Of a stretch of 41,705 nt of DNA, positions 1 to 6,882 are shown one piece after another. The DNA is from Azospirillum oleiclasticum. GTDB taxonomy: Bacteria; Pseudomonadota; Alphaproteobacteria; Azospirillales; Azospirillaceae. A program made the translations under genes and the position numbers. The stretch lies in the NCBI RefSeq assembly GCF_013423485.1, contig NZ_JABFFR010000008.1, positions 1 through 41,705 of the forward strand, given 5' to 3'. The notes under the pieces were generated by a model. It had not been told where the DNA came from. It ran no database searches and worked only from the letters and a program-made list of their open reading frames with translations. The stretch's first letter is position 1. Every line of letters begins with the position of its first letter.

Positions 1-45
1 CTTCGGAAAATCCAAGGCCCTCACCCTCCCGCTTCGCGGGTCCCT

Positions 46-72
46 CCCTCTCCCGCCGGGGGCGGGAGAGGG
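46..72. repeat. Perfect 12-bp GC-rich intergenic hairpin
   Basis: Arms at 46-57 and 61-72 are exact reverse complements around a GGG loop, just beyond the stop codon of the flavoprotein gene. A second small palindrome (CCCGC-TTC-GCGGG) lies at 28-40. There is no T-run on the minus strand after the hairpin, so it is not a textbook intrinsic terminator. It looks like a REP-type intergenic element that may protect or end the transcript. A related pyrimidine-rich hairpin lies near 12420. Confidence 0.55.
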
Positions 73-82
73 GATGTTTCGA

Positions 83-1828
83 CTACTCCGCGGCGACGGC
101 GTCGCGGATCAGCGTCTCGCCGGGGCGGACGCGGGTGAAGGCGACCGGGGCGGTGGAGAGGGCGAGGCGCCCGTCCACCATCCGCACCAGCGTGTTGGCC
201 GAGGTTTCCAGCGGCCCGGTCTCCGGGAAGTCGGCGCGGTAATGGGCGCCGCGGCTGTCCTCCCGCGCCAGGGCCGCGGTGGCGATGGCCTTGCTGACGA
301 GGAGCTGGCTTTGCAGGTTCAGCCAGTCGTGCCAGGTCAGGTTGAACACCCGCGATGCCTCGGCCACACCCGTCGCCTCCAGCTCCGCCGACAGATCGTC
401 GAGTGCCGTCAGCGCGCGGGTCAGCCCCTCCCGGTCGCGGACGATGCCGACATCGTCCCACATCAGGTCCAGCATCCGCTCGCGCAACGCGTTCAGATCG
501 CCGCCCTTGCGGCCGAAGGGCGTCAGGCAACGTGTCACGGCGGCGTCCACCACCGTCTGATCGGGCTCGGCGAGGCCCGGCTTCTCCGCGGCGATCCAGG
601 CGGCCATGCTGTCACCGGCGACTCCGCCGAAGACGGTGGAGTTGGCGACCCCGTTGCCGCCCAGCCGGTTGGCGCCGTGGATGCCGCCGGTGTCCTCCCC
701 CGCCGCGAACAGGCCGGTCAGCGCGGTGCTGGTGTCGGTCTCGAACACCACGCCGCCCATCATGTAATGGGCGGTGGGCGTGACCTCGACCAACCCGGAG
801 ACGAGATCGAAGCCGACGTCGCGGCAGCGGTCCACCATGCCCTTGAACTCGCGGCGCACCATGACCGGGTCCAGGTGGCGCATGGTGATGTAGAGGCCGC
901 CGTTGGGGCCGGTCCTGCCCTTGCGCATCTCCTCGTACATGCCGCGGCTGACGATGTCGCGGGTGGCCCGCTCGCCGCGCGGGTCGTACTTGTGCATGAA
1001 GCGCTCGCCGTCGCCGTCGAGCACATGGCCGCCGGCCCCGCGCAGCCCCTCCTCGATGATGGTGCCGGTGATGCGCGTGTCGTTGCCGGCGACGAGGCCG
1101 GTGGGGTGGAACTGCACCAGCTCCATGTCGCGGAGCGTCAGGCCGGCGTGCAGCGCCATCGCCATGCCGTCGCAGGTCTTGTCGCCCGACGGCGTGTGGT
1201 AGCGGTACATGCTGGGGCCGCCGCCGGTCGCCAGCAGCACGGCCTTGGCCCGCACCAGCCGGAAGCCGCCGTCGCGCATGTCGATCAGCAGCACCCCGGC
1301 GATGCGCGAGCCGTCCGTGGACGGGATCAGGGCGACCGCCCGGTGCTCCTCCAGCCGCTCGATGCCGCGCGCCCAGACCTGCTCGGACAGGCGGTTGATG
1401 ATCTCGATCCCGGTCAGCGAACCCTTGTGCACCGTGCGGTCGAAGGTCTGGCCGGCGAAGGCCTTCTGGTGCAGCGTGCCGTCGGGGTTGCGGTCGAAGA
1501 AGCAGCCCAGTTCGTTCTCGAGCTCGAGGATGCGCTCGACCGCGACGTTGCAGAGCTTCCAGGCGAGCTCCTGGTGGTTCAGCCACTTGCCGCCCTCGAT
1601 CGTGTCCATGAAATGGCGCTCGATCGAATCCTTGGGGTTGAGGGCGACGTTGTATCCGCCCTGCACCATGCGGGTGCAGCCGCATTTGCCGAGCAGCCCC
1701 TTGACCGCGATGGTGATGCGCAGATCGGGATTGGCGCGGTGGGCGTGCAGAGCCCCGAACAGCCCGGCTCCGCCGGAGCCCAGGATCAGCACGTCGGTCT
1801 CGTGTTGCCGGATCGTCTCACGCGTCAT
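83..1828 (-). CDS. FAD flavoprotein subunit of a succinate dehydrogenase/fumarate reductase-type complex
   Basis: This 581-residue protein has the N-terminal FAD dinucleotide fold (LILGSGGAG, ~14-22) and the SdhA/FrdA catalytic set. H241 (QFHPTG), R290, H354 (PTAHYMMGG) and R388 (ANRLGGNG) match the dicarboxylate-binding and proton-transfer residues of FrdA. It should interconvert a succinate/fumarate-like pair using the quinone pool through the three genes upstream. The His that covalently holds FAD in SdhA/FrdA falls at C51 here (GCTRMVQGG), so FAD may be non-covalent. It is the last gene of a four-gene minus-strand operon. The divergent GntR gene and a position beside a catabolic cluster suggest a dedicated paralogue for an unusual dicarboxylate rather than the TCA enzyme. 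Family is certain; direction and substrate are not. Confidence 0.9.
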   Translation of the reverse strand: MTRETIRQHETDVLILGSGGAGLFGALHAHRANPDLRITIAVKGLLGKCGCTRMVQGGYNVALNPKDSIERHFMDTIEGGKWLNHQELAWKLCNVAVERILELENELGCFFDRNPDGTLHQKAFAGQTFDRTVHKGSLTGIEIINRLSEQVWARGIERLEEHRAVALIPSTDGSRIAGVLLIDMRDGGFRLVRAKAVLLATGGGPSMYRYHTPSGDKTCDGMAMALHAGLTLRDMELVQFHPTGLVAGNDTRITGTIIEEGLRGAGGHVLDGDGERFMHKYDPRGERATRDIVSRGMYEEMRKGRTGPNGGLYITMRHLDPVMVRREFKGMVDRCRDVGFDLVSGLVEVTPTAHYMMGGVVFETDTSTALTGLFAAGEDTGGIHGANRLGGNGVANSTVFGGVAGDSMAAWIAAEKPGLAEPDQTVVDAAVTRCLTPFGRKGGDLNALRERMLDLMWDDVGIVRDREGLTRALTALDDLSAELEATGVAEASRVFNLTWHDWLNLQSQLLVSKAIATAALAREDSRGAHYRADFPETGPLETSANTLVRMVDGRLALSTAPVAFTRVRPGETLIRDAVAAE

Positions 1829-1831
1829 GGC

Positions 1832-2185
1832 TCACACCGCCAGCAGGAGGAAGAGAAGGCCGACCGCGAGCGCCACGCCGAAGGCGATGGCGATGCGCGT
1901 CTTCTGCGCGTCGCTCCAGGGCAGGAACTCCAGCGCCAGGACCCGCAGGCCCCCGGTCAGATGGACCGCCAGCAGGACGACCAGCCCGGTCTCCGCCAGC
2001 TTCACCAGCGGCCGATCGGTCCAGGATAGAAAACCGTCGAGCGACGCGCGCTCGACGGCAAGTCCCAGCACAAGGAGGTGCAGGGGCAGGAAAAGCGCGA
2101 GGCCCAGGCCGGACAGCCGGTGGACCAGGAACGCCCAGTAGGCGGGGTGGTTGCGCGAGGCGGCGACGCGGGACAGGGTGGACAT
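1832..2185 (-). CDS. SDH/FRD-type membrane anchor subunit (SdhC-like)
   Basis: This 117-residue protein has three hydrophobic helices. It carries the HRLSGLGLALFLPLHLL segment typical of SdhC-type anchors, with histidines (H22, H37) suited to quinone-site or haem contacts. It ends 3 bases before the flavoprotein start and is preceded by the second anchor and the iron-sulfur gene, so it is certainly part of the same membrane complex. Its role would be to bind the catalytic dimer to the inner membrane and pass electrons to or from quinone. Which anchor corresponds to C and which to D cannot be fixed by eye. Confidence 0.82.
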   Translation of the reverse strand: MSTLSRVAASRNHPAYWAFLVHRLSGLGLALFLPLHLLVLGLAVERASLDGFLSWTDRPLVKLAETGLVVLLAVHLTGGLRVLALEFLPWSDAQKTRIAIAFGVALAVGLLFLLLAV

Positions 2186-2200
2186 GGTTCCTTCCTTTCC

Positions 2201-2584
2201 CTAGACGACGGCCGCGACGGCGCGGAAGCCGAGGATCAGCACGAGCGCCGCGAAGCCCAGCGCCGCCACGTCCAGGCCGCGCCCGTGCCAGGGCGTCCAT
2301 TCCCGGACGATGCCGCGCAGCCCGATGGCGGCGTGCACCGCCGCGGCGACCACGAACAGCCCGTAGAAGCCGCCCCAAAGGACGCTTCCCTCGGTGCGCG
2401 CCAGGATCTCGTCGGCGCTCAGGCCCCCGCGCACGGCGACCAGGATGGTGACGAGGTGGATCAGCACCAGCGGGGCCATGATCATGGCGCTGATGCGCTG
2501 GGCGGCGAACAGCCGCAGCTCCAGCCGGCGCCCGCGCCGGCCGCCGGCCTTCGCGGCACCCGTGTCGTAGGACGCGGCGGTCAC
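2201..2584 (-). CDS. SDH/FRD-type membrane anchor subunit (second anchor)
   Basis: This 127-residue protein has a basic N-terminus and then three predicted membrane helices (about 33-52, 69-89 and 107-126). Histidines in the first two helices (IHLV, VHAA) are of the kind that ligate haem b in these anchors. The GTG start at 2584 overlaps the TGA stop of the iron-sulfur gene by four bases (GTGA), indicating translational coupling. It pairs with the other anchor to form the membrane domain of the complex. Confidence 0.8.
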   Translation of the reverse strand: MTAASYDTGAAKAGGRRGRRLELRLFAAQRISAMIMAPLVLIHLVTILVAVRGGLSADEILARTEGSVLWGGFYGLFVVAAAVHAAIGLRGIVREWTPWHGRGLDVAALGFAALVLILGFRAVAAVV

Positions 2585-3333
2585 AGGTCACCCCGCAGCA
2601 GCGCGCCGAGCACCGACTTCTTCAGCCCGGTGATCGCCATGGACGGGTTCAGCCCGTTCGGACAGTGCTTGGTGCAGCTGCCCTGGCTGTGGCAGGCGTG
2701 GCAGCCCGCGTCGTCGGCCACGGCGGCCAGATGGCCGGAACGGTCGGCATCGCGCACGTCGTTGATCAGCGTCCAGGCGCGGTTGAGCGCGGCGGGGCCG
2801 AGATAATCGGGATTCCACGACACCACGTCGCAGGCGGCGTAGCAGACGGCGCAGCCGATGCACTCGATCCCGGCGGACGCCGCCTTGCGCTCGGCGCTCT
2901 CCGGGTCCACCCGGTGGAAGTCGCCGTCCGCCGTCGGGGTGGGGGAGAAGCGGCCGTAGGCGTCGCGCCACTTGTCGAAGAACTCGGTCATGTCGGCCGC
3001 CAGATCCTTGACGACCGGCAGGTTGCGCAGCGGGCGCAGCTCCAGATGACCGTCCTTCGCCACGCGCGACACATGGGTGCGGCAGGTCCAGCGCGGCGCC
3101 CCGTTCACCATCATGGCGCAGGACCCGCACATGCCGACCCGGCAGGCGAAGCGGTAGGTCAGTGTCGGGTCGAGGTGGCGCTGGATCCAGGTGACCACGT
3201 CCAGCACGGTCTGGCTGGTCCGGTGCGGCACGCGGAAGCTTTCCAGCCGGCCGTCCGCGGCGCCGCGCCAGACGGAAACGGTCAGCTCGCCGAGTTCGGT
3301 CGAGGCGGATGGCTGCGCGGCGGATGACTGCAC
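2581..3333 (-). CDS. Iron-sulfur subunit of the SDH/FRD-type complex (SdhB/FrdB family)
   Basis: This 250-residue protein carries electrons between the flavoprotein and the membrane quinone site. All three cluster motifs are present: C64, C69, C72 and C84 for [2Fe-2S]; C158, C161, C164 and C224 for [4Fe-4S]; C168, C214 and C220 for [3Fe-4S]. The C-terminal CPNGLNP matches the family. A GTG start at 3333 was chosen because a full AAGGAGG (3343-3349) lies nine bases upstream. An in-frame start 21 codons further up has no such site and would fall in the promoter region. It is the first gene of the minus-strand operon. Confidence 0.92.
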   Translation of the reverse strand: MQSSAAQPSASTELGELTVSVWRGAADGRLESFRVPHRTSQTVLDVVTWIQRHLDPTLTYRFACRVGMCGSCAMMVNGAPRWTCRTHVSRVAKDGHLELRPLRNLPVVKDLAADMTEFFDKWRDAYGRFSPTPTADGDFHRVDPESAERKAASAGIECIGCAVCYAACDVVSWNPDYLGPAALNRAWTLINDVRDADRSGHLAAVADDAGCHACHSQGSCTKHCPNGLNPSMAITGLKKSVLGALLRGDL

Positions 3334-3342
3334 GATGGGGTT

Positions 3343-3396
3343 CCTCCTTGGCGCCCTGTTGCCACGACCGTAAGTCCTATAGAGGACCTGTGTCAA
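3343..3396 (-). promoter_or_regulatory. Promoter and Shine-Dalgarno of the SDH/FRD-type operon
   Basis: On the minus strand a perfect TTGACA (-35, plus 3391-3396) is followed after 18 bases by TACGGT (-10, plus 3367-3372). The leader is short, and a strong AAGGAGG (plus 3343-3349) sits 9 bases before the GTG start. Confidence 0.6.
3374..3387. promoter_or_regulatory. Candidate repressor operator inside the promoter spacer
   Basis: GTCCT-ATAG-AGGAC is an inverted repeat with perfect 5-bp arms, lying wholly between the -35 and -10 of the SDH/FRD-type operon. A protein bound here would block RNA polymerase. The adjacent divergent GntR/UTRA gene is the obvious candidate repressor. The repeat is seen in the sequence; the binding partner is inferred. 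Confidence 0.5.
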
Positions 3397-3526
3397 TAGG
3401 AAATGTTTGGTGTGCGGACGGTATCCGCGGGCAGCCGGCCTTGGACGCCGGTTCGGGAGCGCTTACAATGGTTTGCTCGGGATGCGGCGAGCAGCGCCGG
3501 TGCGGGCCGGACGGGGTGGGGTGGCG

Positions 3527-4318
3527 ATGTCGGAGCAGGACACGGGCGGGGTCGTGCCCTTCCAGGGGCGGGCGAACCCGCGCCGCCGGGCGGCGGCGGA
3601 GGGGGGCGGGCCGAAATACGGCCAGGTCGCCAACCGCATCCTGCGGCAGATCGAGGGGGGCGTCTGGAAGCCCGGCGACCAGCTTCCGTCGGAGGCGGAC
3701 CTCGCGAAGTCCATGGAGGTCAGCCTGGGCACCGTGCAGAAGGCGCTCCAGCTTCTGGTCGAGGACCGGGTGGTGGTGCGCCAGCACGGGCGCGGCACCT
3801 TCGTCGGCACCAGCCGCACGCCGGAGGAGGCGCTGCGCCACTTCCGCTTCCTGTCGGAGGGCGGCGACCGGCTGCTGCCGGTCTTCTCAACCGTGCTCGG
3901 CATCGCCGAGACCACCGAGCCCGGACCGTGGAGCCATTTCCTCAAGGACGAGTCAAGCTTTGTCACGCTGCGCCGCCGCCTCAGCGTCGGCGGGGAGTTC
4001 GACGTCTACAGCGAATTCTACCTGCCGGGATCGCGCGTGCGCACGCTGCTCGACATCCCGCCGGACGAGCTGGACGGCGTGCTGCTCCGCGACTTTCTGG
4101 CGGAGCGCTTCAACCTGCCCACGCTCCGCATGGAGCAGCGCATGCAGTGCGGCCTGATCCCGCCGCGGGTGTGCAACCTGATCAACCTGCCGCGCGGCAG
4201 CTTCGGCCTGATCTGGCACCTGCTCGGCTACAGCTACCGCGACGCGCCGGCCATCTTCCAGCGCGCCTACGTGCCGCCGACGGACCGGGCGTTGCAGATC
4301 GTGGATGCCGGCGGCTGA
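3527..4318 (+). CDS. GntR family transcriptional regulator with UTRA (HutC-type) ligand domain
   Basis: This 263-residue protein has an N-terminal winged helix (about 28-95). It includes the GntR signature LPSEADLAKSMEVSLGTVQKAL and the wing HGRGTFV. The C-terminal ~150 residues resemble the chorismate-lyase-like UTRA domain that senses small metabolites. It is divergent from the SDH/FRD-type operon, whose promoter carries an inverted repeat, so it most likely represses that operon and responds to the substrate. An ATG at 3527 was chosen because the upstream in-frame extension is low-complexity and lies in the promoter region. Its stop abuts the stop of the convergent next gene at a TGATCA sequence. 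Confidence 0.88.
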   Translation: MSEQDTGGVVPFQGRANPRRRAAAEGGGPKYGQVANRILRQIEGGVWKPGDQLPSEADLAKSMEVSLGTVQKALQLLVEDRVVVRQHGRGTFVGTSRTPEEALRHFRFLSEGGDRLLPVFSTVLGIAETTEPGPWSHFLKDESSFVTLRRRLSVGGEFDVYSEFYLPGSRVRTLLDIPPDELDGVLLRDFLAERFNLPTLRMEQRMQCGLIPPRVCNLINLPRGSFGLIWHLLGYSYRDAPAIFQRAYVPPTDRALQIVDAGG

Positions 4319-4732
4319 TCAGACGGCGGTGGGCGTCACGACGACGGGGACGGCCGGCTCCGGCGTGACCGGCACCACCGCGGCCGGGCGCTTGAAGCGG
4401 CTGGTGGCCTCCGCCACCAGCGCCGCGACGGAGCGGTGCGCGGCGTCCGTCGCCTCGTGCGGCAGGGTCTTCAGCTCCACGCCGTCCGGCCCGACGACCA
4501 GCACCGCGCAGGGGATCACCCCGCCGCCCCCGCCGCCGCCGATCGGCTCGCCCAGGTAGGAGCCGCCGCCCGAGCCGACGCCGAAGGTGGTGATGAGCAG
4601 CGGGATGAGCGTGTAGTCCCCGACCGTGATCGGCGCCCCGACGGCGCCTTTGGACAGGATCTTCTCGAACTCTCCGGTCGTCGTCTTCATCAGTTCCACG
4701 GCCGGGTCGGTCAGACAGGCGAACGGATTCAT
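4319..4732 (-). CDS. GerW/YtfJ family protein
   Basis: This 137-residue protein contains the family hallmark: a VGDYTLIPLLITTFGVGSGG segment followed by a poly-Gly stretch (GGGGGGGVIP) and then a VLVVGPDGVELKTL strand. The family was named from Bacillus spore germination proteins but is widespread in non-sporulating bacteria, where its function is unknown. The C-terminal ~40 residues are Pro/Val-rich. The gene stands alone, convergent with the GntR gene. It is not obviously linked to the catabolic cluster. Confidence 0.8.
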   Translation of the reverse strand: MNPFACLTDPAVELMKTTTGEFEKILSKGAVGAPITVGDYTLIPLLITTFGVGSGGGSYLGEPIGGGGGGGVIPCAVLVVGPDGVELKTLPHEATDAAHRSVAALVAEATSRFKRPAAVVPVTPEPAVPVVVTPTAV

Positions 4733-4809
4733 GGGTCATCTCCACGCTGCACTGCGGGATGATAGCCGAAGGCGGGAATTCTGGCCAGGGTGACACGAGC
4801 GGCCAGCAA

Positions 4810-4825
4810 TGAATACTTGAGTATG
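4810..4825. promoter_or_regulatory. Palindromic motif upstream of the GerW/YtfJ gene, also found at 36577
   Basis: TGAATACTTGAGTATG contains the inverted repeat ATACT-TG-AGTAT and lies ~80 bases upstream of the minus-strand YtfJ-like start. A near copy (14 of 16 identical) is at 36577-36592. The remaining 4733-5005 intergenic DNA holds the upstream region of the next GntR gene and no other gene I can support. Confidence 0.35.
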
Positions 4826-4944
4826 TCCATTCTTGTCCCCACCGATCATGGCGAGGACGGGCGGTAGGCTCGGCGCAAGCCTCCAACCAATGGCCGGCCG
4901 TCAACCACCCCGCACACAAACCATCCGTCCGTCAAACAAAAAGC

Positions 4945-4997
4945 TTGACCTCCGAACGAACCGCAGCCAGACTGTACCTGTCCTGTCATCTAGAGGA
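4945..4997 (+). promoter_or_regulatory. Promoter-proximal region of the main plus-strand cluster
   Basis: TTGACC at 4945-4950 is a good -35. A -10 at normal spacing is weak, which suits an activator- or inducer-dependent promoter. GTCATCTAGAGGA (4985-4997) matches 11 of 13 bases of the operator half GTCCTATAGAGGA at 3374-3386. It overlaps the ribosome-binding site (GAGGAG) of the GntR gene that starts at 5006, a position suited to autoregulation. Confidence 0.35.
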
Positions 4998-5005
4998 GTT
5001 CCGGT

Positions 5006-5821
5006 GTGACCGGCATCGACCTCGCCACCCTCGACGATCTCGACCCGCAAAGCCTGCGGCCGCTGTACCAGCAGTTGGCCGACCGGCTGGTACGGGCGAT
5101 CGCCGCGGCGGGTGTGGTGTCGGGTCTGCGGCTGCCGAGCGAGGCGGAATGCGTGCGGCGCTTCGGCGTCAGCCGGCTCACCGTCCGGCAGGCCATGGGC
5201 GTGCTGGAGGCGGACGGGCTGGTGCGCCGCGTCGCCGGCCGCGGTACCTTCGCCGTGCCCCGCCCGGTCGAACACGACATGAGCGCCTCCTCATTCGAGG
5301 AGGACATGATCGAGACGCAGATGGCGGTGGAGCCGCGGCTGCTGAGCTGGAAGGCCGGCGACGCGACCGAGCCTGTCGCCCGCGCCCTGCGGCTTCCGGT
5401 CGGCGCCGCCGTCTGGCGGCTGGAGCGGCTGCGCATCGTCGATGGCGCACCACTCGGACTGGAGGTGCGCATCCTCGCCGAATCGATCGGCGCGAAGCTC
5501 AAGCTGGACGGGCTGCAGATCGAGCCGGTCTTCGCGATGGTGCAGCGGATCACCGGGCGCAAGCTGCACCGCATCGAGCACATGGTCGGCTGCCACGGCG
5601 CCGACGAGCGCGAGGCGCGTCTGCTCGACGTGCCGCGCGGGGCGCCGCTGCTGTGGCGCGAGCACACCTATTTCGATGCCGAGGGGGAGCCCATGATCCA
5701 CGGGCACAACATCTTCCGCGGCGACCGCTACCGCTTCCGCTTCGAGACCGGCACGCAGCCCATCCGCGGACGGCTCGCCGAATCAACCGTGCTGCCGCCG
5801 CGCCAGACCGGTACGGCCTGA
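5006..5821 (+). CDS. GntR family transcriptional regulator with UTRA domain, first gene of the catabolic cluster
   Basis: This 271-residue protein has a GntR winged helix at about 18-88 (LPSEAECVRRFGVSRLTVRQAM, then GRGTFAVP). A HutC-type UTRA sensor domain follows (about 105-260), with the typical VWRLERLR and LLWREHTYFD strands. A GTG start at 5006 follows GAGGAG at normal spacing. It is the promoter-proximal gene of a ~20 kb co-directional cluster, so it probably represses the cluster and itself until the substrate or an intermediate binds. It is a clear paralogue of the regulator at 3527, and the two may share a binding motif. Confidence 0.88.
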   Translation: MTGIDLATLDDLDPQSLRPLYQQLADRLVRAIAAAGVVSGLRLPSEAECVRRFGVSRLTVRQAMGVLEADGLVRRVAGRGTFAVPRPVEHDMSASSFEEDMIETQMAVEPRLLSWKAGDATEPVARALRLPVGAAVWRLERLRIVDGAPLGLEVRILAESIGAKLKLDGLQIEPVFAMVQRITGRKLHRIEHMVGCHGADEREARLLDVPRGAPLLWREHTYFDAEGEPMIHGHNIFRGDRYRFRFETGTQPIRGRLAESTVLPPRQTGTA

Positions 5822-5887
5822 CCACGGCAGCGCAGCGGACCGCCCGCCGAACGAGGCCGTCCGGAACCGAGTTGGGAGGAGACGACT

Positions 5888-6844
5888 ATGGCCCGAAGGC
5901 TGTCCTTCGGCGTCCGTCTCGCCGTCCAGGGCGAGATGGGGGCCACGTCATCCGGTTTCGACTACGCGCTGGAGATGGCGCGCATCGCCGAGGATCTGGG
6001 CTTCGACAGCGCCTGGATTCCCGACCACGTGGAGAATGCGCACCTCGACCGGTCCAAGCCGATCCTGGAGCATTGGACCACCATCACCGCCATCGGCGCG
6101 CTGACCAAGCGCATCCGGCTTGGCGGCCACTCGCTCAACAACAACCTGCGCCACCCCGGCCTGACCGCCAAGATCGCGGCCACGCTGGACCACATCACCG
6201 GCGGCCGCGTGATCATCGCGCCCGGGTCCGGCTGGTTCCGGAGCGAGCTGGAATCCTACGGCTTCGAGTGGGACGAGCACGATGGCCGCAGCCGCCGGAT
6301 GTACGAGGCGTGCGAGGTGATGCAGAAGCTCTTCACCGAGGAGGTGACAACCTACGCGGGATATCACTACCGGTTCAAGGACGCTTATTGCAACCCGAAG
6401 CCGGTGCAGCGGCCCTGGCCGCCCTTCTGGATCGCCGGCGACAGCGAGCGCACGCGGGAGATCATCCACGATTTCGCCGACTGCTGGTTCATGTACTCCA
6501 AGCCGCCGGAGCAGGTGGCGGCGCTGGTGGAACCGATGCGTGCCCGGCGCGGCCCCGACCGGCCGCTGGAGGTGGCGGTGTCGGCGGTCTACCTGTCCGG
6601 CGACGGCGAGGACGAGATCATGCGCTGGGCGCGCATGTACGCCAAGGAGCGCGAGCACCGCTTTCCGGTGCCGCCCACCGTGCAGGACATCCTGGACTCC
6701 AACCTTCTCGGCGACGAGGGGCGCATCCGGGAACGGCTCGACCGCTGGATCGACGCCGGGGTGAACCACGTCGTCATCCAGCCCATGCCGCCGATCGACG
6801 GCATGCGGCGCTTCGGTGAACGCATTCTGCCGGCCTACGCGTGA
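5888..6844 (+). CDS. LLM class (bacterial luciferase-like) flavin-dependent oxidoreductase
   Basis: This 318-residue protein is a single luciferase-like TIM-barrel. The N-terminal strand-helix reads GFDYALEMARIAEDLGFDSAWIPDH, followed by IRLGGHSLNNNLRHPGLTAK and GGRVIIAPGSGWF. These enzymes use reduced FMN or F420 and include alkanesulfonate monooxygenases (SsuD), which cleave C-S bonds to aldehyde and sulfite, as well as F420 dehydrogenases. I cannot assign the cofactor from sequence, and no flavin reductase is next to it. The ATG follows GGGAGGAG. Given the sulfite dehydrogenase later in the cluster, a desulfonating or C-H oxidising role on the cluster's substrate is plausible but inferred. 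Confidence 0.85.
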   Translation: MARRLSFGVRLAVQGEMGATSSGFDYALEMARIAEDLGFDSAWIPDHVENAHLDRSKPILEHWTTITAIGALTKRIRLGGHSLNNNLRHPGLTAKIAATLDHITGGRVIIAPGSGWFRSELESYGFEWDEHDGRSRRMYEACEVMQKLFTEEVTTYAGYHYRFKDAYCNPKPVQRPWPPFWIAGDSERTREIIHDFADCWFMYSKPPEQVAALVEPMRARRGPDRPLEVAVSAVYLSGDGEDEIMRWARMYAKEREHRFPVPPTVQDILDSNLLGDEGRIRERLDRWIDAGVNHVVIQPMPPIDGMRRFGERILPAYA

Positions 6845-6882
6845 TCCGCAAACACGAGGCCGGCCAACTGGGGAGGTCAAAC

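Noticed and set aside
74..2029. Long plus-strand reading frame of 651 codons opposite the SDH/FRD-type genes
   Set aside because: It is the antisense shadow of the flavoprotein and anchor genes; the translation is low-complexity and matches no family, as is usual in very GC-rich DNA.
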